Of a stretch of DNA of 64,000 nucleotides, positions 22,811 through 34,973 are shown piece after piece. Both the position numbers and the translations under genes were made by a program. The notes below the pieces were generated by a model, which saw nothing but the letters and a program-made list of their open reading frames with translations, ran no database searches and was not told the DNA's origin. This DNA comes from Iris pallida (Eukaryota > Streptophyta > Magnoliopsida > Asparagales > Iridaceae): the NCBI GenBank assembly GCA_029216955.1, contig JANAVB010005598.1, forward strand, positions 2,378,851 to 2,442,850, read 5' to 3'. Every line of letters begins with the position of its first letter. Within the stretch, counting starts at the first letter, position 1.

Positions 22811-24935
22811 TGTAATGTCCCGCTCCGCACGGTGCATTACTCGAAGAGTTGTGTTGACCCGATGAAGTATCGATGCGAATCGATGTAAAGCATAAGTCCG
22901 ATTTAATCAAAGTATTGACTTCGATTGATCTGATGTGTAGGCTATGATTTTACGCTGAATCATAAAAGGTCGGCATTTTACCTTATTTGAGAAGGTGTCC
23001 GCAAAACCAAATCATCGCCTTGCAACGGATTGTGGCGTGGGCATAGTAGGCTGAATCAATCAAATAGTTCAACGGAATGCTAAGTCAGGAGAGTTTATTG
23101 CACAACCAAGTTATGGAATCGAGCCGCATCAGCTCGGCGAAACAATAAGGCATATCGGCTTAAGGTGGGCGGGTTCTTGACTCTCTCTTCCTACTCCTTT
23201 ACGCTTAATAAAAATGTATTCCTTGTATTTGATTATGTCGATTGAGTTAGCGAGCGTGGCTCGACGATTAAAGGTCTTAGTGTGTGTCGAACATTAAAAA
23301 TAGAACATTGAACAATTGAAGCGATGTGCATCAGGTGCATGGGTCGCGGTAGGACAGTGATGGTAGGACATTAAAAGGCAACATCGAGATGTGCATCACG
23401 TACACGACTCCGAGAATATTGAATACTAGGCCTAGAACACTGATTATAGCGTTAAGTGTGCCTTTGCACACGAAAGCTACAAAATGACTAAGTAAGCGAA
23501 ATAGGGCAAGTTGTGATGCAATGTCGCGGAACCTGTCGCAACATTGAAAGATATACTTCATGCATCGAAGTATGCAGTTGTGGCACAATTGCTACGGAAC
23601 TGCCGTTAGACAAATAACTTATGAATAGAACGCGCTGAGTATAAGAACGAGAAGTCTAAGCCGTTGAGCGTCGTGCATCGATACAGATGTGTTGGGGCAT
23701 AATACCGAGGGAACTTGAGATAGAGATGACGTAATATGTTTATGGAACGTGGAATTGGTTGGAATGATATGACTTGTTTGCTAGCACGTATTGCATGGTC
23801 AATGGACTCGGATGGCCCATGCACGGGTACGGCTTCCCTCGAACGGTTACGACCGGAGCACCGGGACCGTTCGGCCTAGGAGGGAATTATGTTTGATATT
23901 TATGGTGCACATCATTAGGACGGGTTGCGACCGACCAGTATTATAATAAGCTGTTATATCAGTAAGTTTGGGATCCTTCGATACTGGACTAGCAACCCGT
24001 ACTGGAGCGATTATAGGCTTACACATAAAGATGCCAAGTCCATTATGGTACAAAACACCGTGACCTTCATGTAGATAGGGTCGATCGTCTGAGATTATAA
24101 TTGGGTGCAGGTGCAGGGCCTGCTTCCCTTATGCATATGTCTAAGTTTGGTTGGTTGGTTGCGTGAAATATATGGTTGGTTATGTAGATTTCTAACGATT
24201 GTAGGCTAAGCGAAATAAGACAAAAACATGCACGATCACTATGCTTATGTTCATATTATGTCTAATTGTATCTACTGGAGGGACACGGTATTGAACACAT
24301 TTATATTCAGTTGCTATACTTGAATATTGCCATAAAACTGATCCTAAGGCTAAATAGAAAGATCACCAAATAAAGTTACATATTTTACTAAATATACTTA
24401 GTGTTGGTTTGGGTGCGATAGGTCTTGATCAGTGCAGCGAAGATGAAAGTACTAATCCTCTACTAGTTTGCTTGCAGGTTCAGGATATGTTCGACTTGGG
24501 GTGGGGCTTGGCTTGGACGCGCCGAGGCATGGAGTCCTTGGCGTCTCGATGCGAGCTACTGCATTGGCATTCAGACTTACAACATGGAGATGTTCAGCCA
24601 AAGACTACTTGTTGGCTATAAAGAGATATAATGTATGGAACAATAAAATCCTTTGTGAGCTAGAGAGATCATGAGCATTATAGCCAGTTGGCAGATTTAG
24701 TTGGGCTATTCAAGCCTTTGTAACCTCAGTTCATTTATCAATAAAAGAGACTCTTATTGTATGCTATGTTTCCTTCCGCTACTTATGTTATCAATTTGAG
24801 ATAAACTTATGCAAACCTGTTATCTTGCTTTGTACGAGCGCATATCCAGGCTCGTGCGGCATCATGCCCCAGTGATAACGATGATTCGGATAAAATCTAG
24901 CAAGGATAAGCGATTTCCCGGGTCAGAGTGTGACA
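22811..24935. repeat. Solo LTR (2,125 bp) with perfect 5-bp target duplication
   Basis: It begins TGTAATGTCCCG and ends GGTCAGAGTGTGACA, flanked by ATGGG at 22806-22810 and 24936-24940. There is no internal region, so the two LTRs of the original element recombined. Its reverse complement resembles the window-end LTR (shared GGCATGATGCCGCACG near one end and a TTTATTG...GGTTACAA block), so they are one family in opposite orientations. Confidence 0.85.
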
Positions 24936-24959
24936 ATGGGTGGCCAGGAAGACGGTCAC

Positions 24960-25560
24960 CATAGAACTCTAATAGCCTCAAAAGGCTTACATTTGTAAAT
25001 TTACTTGTCAGAGAAGGGCTGACATGGACACTTGACTTCGGGCTGACACGGACACTTACCTATGTATCTAAGATACCTAATTAGCACTTACCTACATATC
25101 ACCTTAACTCTAGGTATTTGTGTATGATGTGAATATCATGTACCATAATACAGTAGTGAGCGCTTTGATACTCTTGTATCTTGATACTAGGATATAGTTT
25201 CAAATACCCATGACACTAACTATACACACTACCTATACACACGTTCATCTTATATACTACTACGATACTCACTCTATACACTCTAGTTACTACGATATAT
25301 ACTTAGGTATTGTCACGTGTTCAATGTGAGCCATTCTCTCAAAATAAAATTTACTTATGCAAGCCTTTTAAGGCAATCAGCGTTATACTTGATTTTTGAA
25401 AAAATATACAACTCTGATAGCCCCAAAAGGCATGCTTAAGTAAATTTCATTTCCAGAAAAGGGCTCACATGGATACTTGATTTCAGGCTAACACGGACAC
25501 TTAACATAAGTTATTTATTATATCTTTATCGTCATGTGTTCCTTGTGAGCCCACAAGGAA
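24960..25560. repeat. Internal direct duplication in the CACTA element, period about 440 bp
   Basis: The segment from about 24971 (ATAGCCTCAAAAGGCTTA, then a GACATGGACACTTGA block) recurs from about 25409 (ATAGCCCCAAAAGGCATG, then CACATGGATACTTGA). Non-coding. Confidence 0.6.
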
Positions 25561-25599
25561 AACGTGACTGGAGTGTCCAAGCTAGCACTTACCTAGCTA

Positions 25600-26600
25600 G
25601 CACTCTACATACTTTCAATTAAACCCCAAACTTACCTTGATAATTACCCAATTCCTAAAATATCTTATATACTTCTGGGATACACACTCTATACTTCTAG
25701 GATGTTCAATCTATATCTTATATACTTCCCCCAATATTTTACTAAGATACTCACGCTGTATCTTGTAGTGTATTTAATTGGTTGGGTGTCACATTTTCTA
25801 AAGTCACCGAGTAGGAAGCACAGACACGACACTTGACAATATAGTATAGACAATTATATTAGCCATAAATTGGGGAATTCAAACTAATAACAACTAGGAA
25901 TTCATTGATTACGATACACAATTTTTTTCCAAACAGATTACTGTAAGCCTATAATCTTGTCTATTTAACTGCCTACGCATCATATAAGTAGTATAATTGC
26001 ATGATTGAAACAATAGTTTCTACATTTCTTTTCTCCTTTATTACTAAAATAATATAATTAGAATGAGAGACTTGTATATATAATATGGGAATAAAAATAG
26101 TGTGTGTATGTCCGTGTTTGTGCGTCAATGTGCGTATGTCCGTTTCCGTATCCGTGTCTGTGTCATGACACATGTTAGTGTCTGTGTCTCAGTGTGTATG
26201 TCCATGTCTGCATATTAGTGTGTGTATGTCCGTGTTTGTGTCGTGTCAGAATGAGGGAGATAAGATTAGGGTTAGGCGTTACCTGAGCGAAGGGGTCGTC
26301 GGGACAGAGGGGCACCGGGGCAGGGGGTTGAGGGGGGTCGAGCGGGGTCGAGGGGGGGTCGTTGGGACAGAGGGGCGCCGGTACAAGGGGAGATGGGGGT
26401 CGCTGGTGTCGAGAAAGGTGGAGGGGAGCCGAGGAAGGAGACGAGAGGGGGGTCGCCGGAGTGAAGAGGGTAGCCAGGGGCAGGGGTCGTCGGGGGGAGG
26501 GGTTCATCAGAGAGGAGAGGGGGTCGCCGCATAGGAGAGGGAAATTTTGGGGAGAGTGCGCGGGAGTAAAAATTTGGGAAAAATTTTAAAAGTCGATTGG
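25600..26600. other. Non-coding CACTA interior: AT-rich, GT-rich and G-rich tracts
   Basis: 26100-26255 is an imperfect TGTGTCCGTGT array. 26285-26570 is strongly G-rich on the plus strand, with many GGGG runs and GTCG repeats. Long frames here on both strands are compositional (Pro-rich or Gly/Arg-rich) and not supported as genes. Confidence 0.5.
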
Positions 26601-26910
26601 TCACTGCAAACCCTATATGAAACAATTAACGACATGTATGTCTTGCATCACTAAACATTGTCGTACATTAATAAACTGGCGACATTCAACTCCATGAGTC
26701 GCTAAACGTCACAGTATAAAAAATAGCGACTTTTTTCAACGAATCTGCGACGTTAGCACGACGTTTGCTTTCCTAATAATAAATTTGTCGCTAAATGACG
26801 CTGAATGTCGCTGATAGTGACGTTTAGCGACATTTTCTTCTGTCGTCGCTAAATGTAACAAAAATAGTGACATTTTACTACGGCGTCGCTAAATCCGTCG
26901 CCAATATGAC
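26600..26910. repeat. CACTA subterminal repeats, right side
   Basis: Repeated TTTAGCGACATT, GTCGCTAAAT and TAGTGACGTTTAGCGAC motifs. They mirror those of the left end in inverted orientation. Confidence 0.8.
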
Positions 26911-26924
26911 TTATTTTAGTAGTG

Positions 26925-28777
26925 TGATATTTTAATACAGTAATTTAGAGGCGAACTCTCCATTTCCGGTATAGGTCCATATAGGTTTGTCTGGGCCATC
27001 TACATCTTGCAGATCAATAAAAATAATCGTCTTGGCTTCCACTGTAGCGAAAAGAGAATTAATAAGATCAATTTTCCTTCTTCTAGCTTGAACATCCATA
27101 CGATCACGAACAAGTGTAGGTCCGGAACATGGAAGTTCTGCACTGGTAATTCTGAATCCAGGTAAAGCAGGATCCATGGTTCATCCATTATGCTCATGCA
27201 ACCCCTTGGACCTTCCAACAAATGTTATTAATTAGTTTACTGCGGATGTCTAACATACTAGACCAGATAGTAGAAGCTCTTCTAATTTTTTTCACATTCC
27301 AGAAAGAGGATATCTGTAGGTATTTGCCACAAAGGAGTCTAACCCATAATTGGTGTGGATTCTCAATGAATCTCCAAACAAGTTTACCAACCAATGATTC
27401 ATTGATCCATTCAGGTTTTTTGAAACCCAATGCTCATTCTTGTTTCGGTTGAGTGAATTTGTCCCATGCTAAGAAGTGCATTCGCCTATCTTCATTACCA
27501 TGTCCCCACCAGAAGTTCCTTTGAAGCTTGGACAGTTCTGAACTGATTACTTTAGGCACCTTGTAAGTAGACATATTGTAAATAGGAATTGACCCAAGTG
27601 TCGAGGAAATGAGTACCAAACGGCCTGCATAAGATAATAACTTTGTCTTCCAACCATTTAGTCGATTAGAACATTTGTCAAGAAGAAATTGATAGGTTGA
27701 TATAAGTTTTTTGGACTTTAGAAGATAATGACCCAGATACTTTTCATCATTTTTCATAGTAGGAAGATGTAGCATATTGGCAAGGGATTGTTGAACTGAT
27801 ATTTCAACAGATCGATTGAAATGAATGCGCAATTTTTCAAAGTTAATATTTTTCCCAGACCAAGAGGAGAATGTATTTAAGATGACATGAGTAGCACGTA
27901 ATGAAGAGTTGGATGCATGTCCAAAGATGAAAATATTAACCACAAATAATATATGAGAAATAGTCAGAGAATATCTATTGATTCGTACTCCTCAAAGAAG
28001 ATCATCCCTTTCATAACAATATATAGAAGAGTCGGGGAGGACTTCCAGCATAGGATGAAAATAAAAGGAGAAAGAGGGTACATCCTTGACGAATACCTCT
28101 ACCAGGCTTGAAAAATCCTTCTGGGTTTCCATTAATAAGAATAGAGAATGAGGAAGATGTAATGCAATTCATGATTAGGCTATTGGAATGACCTTGAATG
28201 CCAAATCCATGCAATGCGGATTTGATAAAAGACCAGGACAATCTATCGTAGGCTTTGGATATGTCAACTTTTAAGGCGAAAGTCTTATTCTTTTTGGAAC
28301 CAATGTTCATATAGTAAAAAATCTCTTGGGCCACAATGATATTGTCAGTGATTTGTCTTCCAGGAATGAAAGCATTTTGTGAAGGAGAAATGAGTTTATC
28401 CATATAGGGTCTAAGCCTGGTAGTTAGAATTTTTTTAGACAGATTTGTATGTCACATTGCACAGAGAAATAGGTCGAAAGTCTGATGAGGTGGCAGGACA
28501 ATCTTTTTTAGGGATAAGAGCTATATGAGTCTGATGGGCGGATAGCAGATGGCCAAGCTTTATCCAATTCTTCATTGAATAAATGACTATGACACCAAAA
28601 GGATTCGAAGCGCAGAACCCTTTTAAGTTGACGAGGCTTGTTGCAGGTGTTCAAGAGAATGGGAGCATGGTCACTATTGACCATAATGAGGTTTGATGGA
28701 CTGCTTCGAGTGGACCAAGTATAGGCTGGACCAATAAACCCCAAGTCTATCAGGCTACAATGATTCACCATAGAATT
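26925..28777 (-). pseudogene. LINE ORF2 middle part: endonuclease end, reverse transcriptase, start of zf-RVT
   Basis: Minus strand, right to left. 28508-28777 carries the endonuclease C-terminal region (CSLIDLGFIGPAYTW, then NSDHAPILL; the usual LDR segment between is deleted). 28011-28403 carries reverse-transcriptase blocks QNAFIPGRQITDNIIVAQEI, KVDISKAYDRLSW (motif A Asp kept) and RGIRQGC (motif B). 27434-27980 continues after a frameshift, but the catalytic FADD box reads FVVN. Then come the thumb region (WKTKLLSYAGRLVLI), the WNVKKIRRASTIWSSM block and PDKPIWTYTGNGEF, the zf-RVT beginning. Interrupted on the right by copia A and on the left by the CACTA. The loss of the catalytic Asp pair and several frameshifts mark it as long dead. 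Confidence 0.85.
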
Positions 28778-29964
28778 TGTTAGTTCCGGGGCACAATTTT
28801 TCGATGAAAAACTGAAAAGATGAAACAATTGTAAGAACAATGTTCCAACGCAACACTTCTAAGAAGGTTACGCAAGTATAACGAAGATCTACGAAGATCT
28901 CGTTATAATATTACGAGAATCTAAAAAGATTTTGTAATCCACAGCAGCGAAGAAGATGACAGGCGAAAGATGGAAGATGGCCTGCTGGGGTGAATGATTA
29001 CCGTTGCTCAAAGCTATATTCGCCCCACACGAATAGCTTCCAAGAACCAGCAAGTTCGTCGGAGAACTTTAGAACACTTTTGCTCTTCTGACTCCTCGGA
29101 TCGTACACGGACTCCCGTGCAAAAGCAACGCTGGTGCAAAGCTTCTCTTCTCTCTGACAGGCTCTGTTTACTTGTGTTAAGAAATACTTGTAAACTTTTG
29201 TAACTCTCTGAATATGTTCTGTCTTTTCTGCCTGTGAGAGAGAAGAGACCTTTTATAGGCCCAAGTAGCAACTGCTCGGTTAGCACAACATTCGGGACGT
29301 GGTAATAACCACTCCGAACGTGCAGTAACCGCTCAGATCATGCACAGGAACGATCTGAAGCATGTTGCGCCACTCGCGCACCCCGCACGCCTTGTATACT
29401 GCGTGCAGTACGCGCACTTAGCCACTTGCGCCACCTGCGTGCTACTGAGCGCAACTGGGCACGCCACTGGGCACGCACCTGGTCATGCAACTAGGGCCGC
29501 ACAACCTGGCAGCACAATCTGGCCGTACAAGTGGCTCGCACAACGAGCGCAACTTAAGCGCACTATGCGCCTAGCGACGATGCTGACGTGCTAAGTGCAA
29601 AGTGCGCCAACAAAAATGCCACATTATGCCTCATGAGCCCATGAGCCCGAGTCCGAGTCCGAGTCCGAATCCGAGTCCGAGTCCGAGTCCGAGTCCGAGT
29701 CCGAGTCCTAGTCCGAGTCGCTAAGCCCCTGCGGGGCTTAGCTCCCATGGAAATAAATTTCCCAAGAGCAAAAAGCATGAATGCTTTCAATTATTGATTT
29801 AGCCTTTTTTCTATTAGAAAAATAACCCCACATGGCACACCCATGTGCACCTCCACACCATATGTGCATCTCTAAACTAGCATAGCTAATATATAGAGAT
29901 ACAACTCCTTTGGCCTAGCCGATGTGGGACTAAAATTCACAATGCAAAGGCCAAAACCCCAACA
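28778..29964 (-). repeat. 3' LTR of copia A
   Basis: Starts TGTTGGGGTTTTGGCC (minus strand, at 29964) and ends CCGGAACTAACA (at 28778). It is about 100 bp longer than the 5' LTR, mainly through a (GAGTCC)n tract at 29641-29712 and neighbouring GC-rich variation. TATAAAA lies at 29251-29257 (minus). Confidence 0.95.
29641..29712 (-). repeat. (CGAGTC)n hexamer expansion in the copia A 3' LTR
   Basis: About eleven consecutive CGAGTC-type hexamers; the matching site in the 5' LTR (about 35798-35815) has three. Confidence 0.85.
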
Positions 29965-31031
29965 ATCCCCCACATATCTCTATATATGGGTATAAGTGTT
30001 CCCCACAGTAACTGTCCATCATGCATTAGGAGAGATGTCGCTGACGACTTGAATCTTCCCGTATGGGTCAAACAACAGACTATAATACAAGAATGGACTA
30101 AGCCTTGAATTCTGTATCATTGCTGAAATTCTTTCCACTCATATAATGTAGTTACATGTGCTTCTGGCTACACATTAAAGGCCCTGTGTCAGCCTGGTTT
30201 TAGTGTATAATTTTGGGCGTCTACAAGTTTACCCTCAAGAGATGGCCTGATATCTCTTTGTCCATACATTATATGTGAGTTCATTATAAAGAGACATGGC
30301 ATGAAGCGCTTTGCGCTTCCCTTGCGGTGCTACGCCACTATGACATGGCTTAAAGCCGAGGCCTTACCCCGTAGCGGGAACCTTATCGTAGTGTCATACT
30401 ACTGTAGCATGAGGCAACTGCCTCTTTGTAGTGCCAAACTACCCAGCATGAAGCCTTAGGCTCCCTTGCGGTGTTACGTCGCAACGACATGGCTTGCAAG
30501 GTCGAGGCTTTATCCCTAATCGGGTACCTCATTGTGGTGTCGTGCCACTGTAACATGAGGAACTCCTCCTCTTTATAGTTCTGACTATACCCCTCTTTAT
30601 TTTAACATACATCATTAGGCTAACTGCCTATTTGCGGTGCTACGCCGCTGTAACTTGGCTAGCAAAGCCGAAGCATTACCCCATGCCTGGGAACCTCATG
30701 GTGGAGTCACCCCATAGTAGTATGGAGTTTCACTCCTTGTAGTATTGTTCTACCGTGCTTTCTGTAAAACACACCAGGCATTCACTCTGCCTGAGAACTC
30801 ATTAAGGCATTTAAGCTAAACTTCCCACAGGATCCGTTTTTCGCAGAAAACAATAGTAGACAACTGTGGTTGTTGGTCTGTAACCTCTCCATGCCCAATA
30901 GAATATGTACCCACCGTTCTTGATATTCTTCCGATTAGTGGTCCTCCCTTGAACCAAAAGCTAGATGCCTAGTAAATTTTTCTTTGAACTATTAGCATAA
31001 ATCTTTATAGTAGGAATACAATAATACAATA
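29965..31031 (-). other. Copia A 3' non-coding region with tandem repeats
   Basis: Lies between the RNase H stop and the polypurine tract. 30290-30760 holds three imperfect repeats of roughly 145-170 bp. Each starts with TTGCGGTG(C/T)TACGYCRC, can form short hairpins such as GCGGTGCTACGCCGC, and contains GACATGGCTT and CTACC.T blocks. Element B has the same region at 44345-45411, so it is a family trait. Confidence 0.8.
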
Positions 31032-34000
31032 TCAGAATGTCTTCAAGCCTATTTTATAAGCTGTGTCATCGACCAGCTGGCGCTTGAGGCCCTTGGTGAA
31101 CGGATCCGCCAGGTTCTCCGGACTCCGAACATCAATCACTACAATAACACCTCTCTTGATAAGATCGTGTACTGTCCTGTGCTTCAACCGTACAGTCCTC
31201 TTCTTTCCGTTGAAGAGGTCATTTGATGCCACCACCGCAGTCGCCTGGTTGTTGCAGTATATCGGTATCGTCGGTATTTGCGCCCCAACCACTGGAAGAT
31301 CATACATGAGCTCCCGAAGCCATTCTGCTTCCACGACTGCGGTATCAAGTGCAAAGAACTCAGATTCCATGGATGACCGCGAGAGCATAGTCTGCTTCTT
31401 CGACTTCAACGATATAGCAGCTTCACCCATTGTGAAAATGAATCCACCTATGGACCTCTCGCTCTCCACCTCTGAGCACCAGCTGGCATCACTGAAGCCT
31501 TCCACTATCGACGGATCTCCGCTGTAGTACAGTGCATATGTCTGAGTCTTCTTGAGATACCTCATAACCCGTTTCACAGCTTTCCAGTGTTCAACACCTG
31601 GGTTGCTTGTGAAACGACTCAGCATTCCTACGACAAAAGCTTTGTCAGGCCTTGTGGCAGTAGTAGCATACATCAAACTTCCGATTACGCTTGCATACTC
31701 CAGCTGCCTGACGTTTTCCCCTTAATTAGGCTTCATCTTCAGATCACACCTGTACGGCGTATCGATCCCTGGAAGATCCCGATACCCATAACGAGTGATC
31801 ATTTTCTCAAAATAATGAGACTGTGACAGCGCTAGTCCAGTGTCTGTCCGGATGATCTTGATCCCTAAGATCACATCAGCTTCTCCCAAGTCCTTCATAC
31901 TGAACTTGCTCGAGATAAATTTTTTTGTCTCCGTGACACAACCCATATTCGTATCTAGGATAAGCATGTCGTCCACGTACAGACAAACGATAACACATCT
32001 TCCATCAACGAACTTCGTGTAAACATACTTGTCCGTCTCGCTGACCATGTAGCCAACCTTATAACTTTGTCAAATTTCTCATGCCACATCTTGGGAGCCC
32101 GTTTAAGACCGTACAAAGATTTCACCAACTTGCAGACTTTGTCTTTAAGACCCTTGACGACAAATCCCTCTGGCTGTTGTATGTAAATCTCTTCGGTCAG
32201 CTCACCATTTAGGAAAGCCATTTTCACATCCATCTGATGTATCACCATCTTATATATTGCTGCGAAAGCAATCAACATTCTGATGGTGGTCATCCGGGCA
32301 ACTGGAGCATACGTGTCAAAGTAGTCAATCCCCTGCTTCTGAGAAAACCCCTTGGCTACCAACCTAGCCTTGAACTTGTCAATAGTTTCGTCTGCTTTCA
32401 TCTTTTTCTTGAAGATCCATTTGCATCCGATGGGTTTTGCTCCTTCAGGAAGATCAACCAACACCCAAGTGTTATTCGAGGTGATGGAATCAATTTAATT
32501 GTCAATCGCCTCCTTCCAGAAAATTGCGTCTCTGGTCTTCATCGCCTCATCATAGGTAAGCGGGTCTGCTTCCACATGATAGGTGACAAAGTCACTTCCG
32601 AAGTCCTTCGACCTCCTCACACGCTTAGCTGACGGCTCAGCTTGTTCTGGTTCAATCGTTGTTTCAACAACAATATCTTCTTAGACCATATCTTCATTGA
32701 AGACTTCAGTTTCCTGCGCACCTACATTGTTCTCTGGTACATCCACAAGAACAATATTCTTGTGTCTTGCAAATTTGTCTTCAAAATATTCTGTGTCGCG
32801 AGATTCAATGATATGATTTGACTCAATATCAAAAAATCTCCGAGCATTACTCTTCTCGGCATACCCCAAGAAGATCGTCTTAGTAGTCCTTATCCCAAGC
32901 TTCTGAATCTTCAGATCTGGAAGCTTGACATATGCCAGACACCCCCACACTCGAATGACATTCAAGTTAGGTCTGACCTTGAACCAGAGTTCATGAGGAG
33001 TAACATCTGAAGTTGCATGATACACTATATTTAGAATAAAAGTGGCTGTCAATGCAGCTTCTTCCCAGTAGCACTTAGGAAGACCAGCAGTCAACAGCAT
33101 TGAGTTAATCATTTCTGTTAACGTTCTGTTCTTCCTCTATGCTACTCCGTTTGATTGAGGAGAGTACGGAGCCGTAGTCTCATTGACAATTCCATGTTCT
33201 TTGCAGAACGATGCGAATTAATGAGACCTGTACTCTCCACCTCGATCACTTCTTATTCTTTTGAGTTGTTGTCCAGTCTGCTGCTCAGCTTCGGCTCTGA
33301 ACTCCTTGAACTTCTCGAATGCTTTGTCTTTAGCCTTCAGCAAGTAGACGAACGCATACTTTAAGAAGTCATCGATGAAGTTTATGAAATACTTCATCCC
33401 GACCTTTGTAGAGGATTGTTTGAAGTCACAGATATCGGAGTGTACCAACTCCAGAAGATCTGTACTTCGATTAACCCGAGAAAAGGGTTTCCTTGTGATC
33501 TTCGTTTGAGCACAAACTTCACATTTCTCTACCTTACTCCCACACTTGGAGATAAGTCCTAGACTAGACATTCTGTTTATTCGTTTACAATGAACATGTC
33601 CTAGCCTATCATGCCACAACTCAAGAGTATAAGCAGAAGGAGTGATTGCATTAATTACATTAATTACATTGGACTGATTTACAAGCTGAATTTTGAACAT
33701 TTTTTCGGTATAAAAAGCTTTCCCGAAATATGTTTCCTTGATAGACATCACCATCTGGCCAGCATTTATGTCCATCCTGAGGCCTGCGTTGCAGAGTAGG
33801 CCTCCTGAGATCAGGTTCTTAGCGATAGCAGGTACGTGCTTCACGCCTTGAAGCGTCAGAGACTTGCCAAAAGTCAGCTTCAATACCACCGTCCCAATCC
33901 CGAGCTCTTCAGCTTGTGCCTGGTTTGCCATCATAACCACTTCAGAAGTTGGTGTATAGGTGGTAAACCACTCCTTGCTGGAGCAGACATGGCAGGTGGC

Positions 34001-34951
34001 TCCAGTATCTACCCACCAGTCAGAGTCAGCCCCCACCGCATCGACCTGCACAATCATAGCAATAACATCAGTGATCATAGATACCTTGCTAAGCTCAACT
34101 TGCTCTGATTGCTTGGTCTTTGCTTTACATTCACTTTTAAAGTGGCCCTTCTTGCCACACTTGAAGCAAGGCATCTGAGACTTAGCCTTTTTTTGCTTGA
34201 AGGAAGTACCCTTCACATTCAGATTGTTAGGGTCCTTCTTCTTGCTATGGGAAGCAGTATGCTTTCCCCTTGGTTCCTTTGTATGAACCAGATTGGCGTT
34301 AGCCAATTGCTTGGACAGTGCGTCCACCTTCAGTTGAGCCCGCATCTGGTCCTCAACATAGATTTTCTGTAAGAGATCTTCAAGGCTGATCTCAAGCTTC
34401 TTCCTATGCATATTTGCATAGAACTTACTCCACCCAGCGGGGAGCTTTGAGACAATCCCTCCAACAACAAACTTGTCGGGAAGGGGCATCGTCTCATCTT
34501 CCAACTTCTGTCGCAGCTTCAGGAATTCCTTTACCTGTGGCAGCATGGACTTCTCGTCCTCAAAGAGCCATTTGTGATATTTTTCAACCACAAATATCTT
34601 GCTCCTGTTCTTGTCTTCTTCATACAGTTTCTCCAGAGACTCCCATATGTCTCTGGCAATAGGTTTCTTACTGTAGGATTCTGCTAGGGAATCCTTCATA
34701 GCATTCAAGATAAGCAGCCTGCAAATGCTATTCTCCCTTCTCCATTTGGCCTGAAGTTTAGTAACCGTAGTGATTGCGGCAGCAGACCCAGTATCTGGAA
34801 CTGTAGGTTCCTCTTCAAGAAGCACGTGATCAACGTCTCTGAGTTGAAGAGTGAGATAAATATTCCTCTTCCAGACTTGATAATGCTCTCCATCAAACTT
34901 TTCTAATTTACAAAAGTCAGTATTGAGGAGTGAAGCATTAAAGTTTTCCAT
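31032..34951 (-). pseudogene. Copia A gag-pol polyprotein, lightly damaged
   Basis: Minus strand. A single 577-codon frame (33218-34951) covers the UBN2 gag from MENFNASLL, a zinc knuckle CFKCGKKGHFKSEC near residue 260, the protease site WWVDTGA near residue 315, integrase HHCC residues (CEVCAQTK near 480) and the start of the DDE core (HSDICDF, SDRGGEY). A stop at 33218-33220 interrupts integrase. Later pieces carry reverse transcriptase (KPIGCKWIFKKK, QMDVKMAFLNGELTEEIY, LYVDDMLI) and RNase H (DASWCSEVESERSIGGF). Further stops lie near 33150, 32680, 32495 and 31721, plus a frameshift near 32045 between the reverse-transcriptase blocks. In active copias the polyprotein makes the particle, copies the RNA and inserts the DNA. 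It is better preserved than element B. Confidence 0.9.
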
Positions 34952-34973
34952 CGTAGAAATATAGCTTTGAGAT

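Larger units (their letters stand above)
20966..26924 (-). mobile_element. CACTA (En/Spm-like) DNA transposon, non-autonomous
   Basis: The left end reads CACAACCAAAATAAGTCA and the right end, inverted, CACTACTAAAATAAGTCA: a terminal inverted repeat with two mismatches in 18 bp. Flanking trinucleotides are TAA (left) and TGA (right), compatible with a diverged 3-bp target duplication. Both subterminal regions are packed with TAGCGACGT-type repeats (about 20990-21540 and 26600-26910). Only a decayed internal coding region (22060-22636) remains. The element splits a LINE reading frame, and the flanks rejoin in frame. A 2.1-kb solo LTR lies inside it, leaving about 3.8 kb of original element. Confidence 0.85.

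Noticed and set aside
26172..26625. Gly/Arg-rich (plus) and Pro-rich (minus) open frames of about 110-120 codons
   Set aside because: Compositional frames over a G-rich, low-complexity tract inside the CACTA.
33611..34662. Plus-strand open frames antisense to copia A gag and integrase
   Set aside because: Shadows of the 577-codon minus-strand frame; the same shadows occur antisense to element B.
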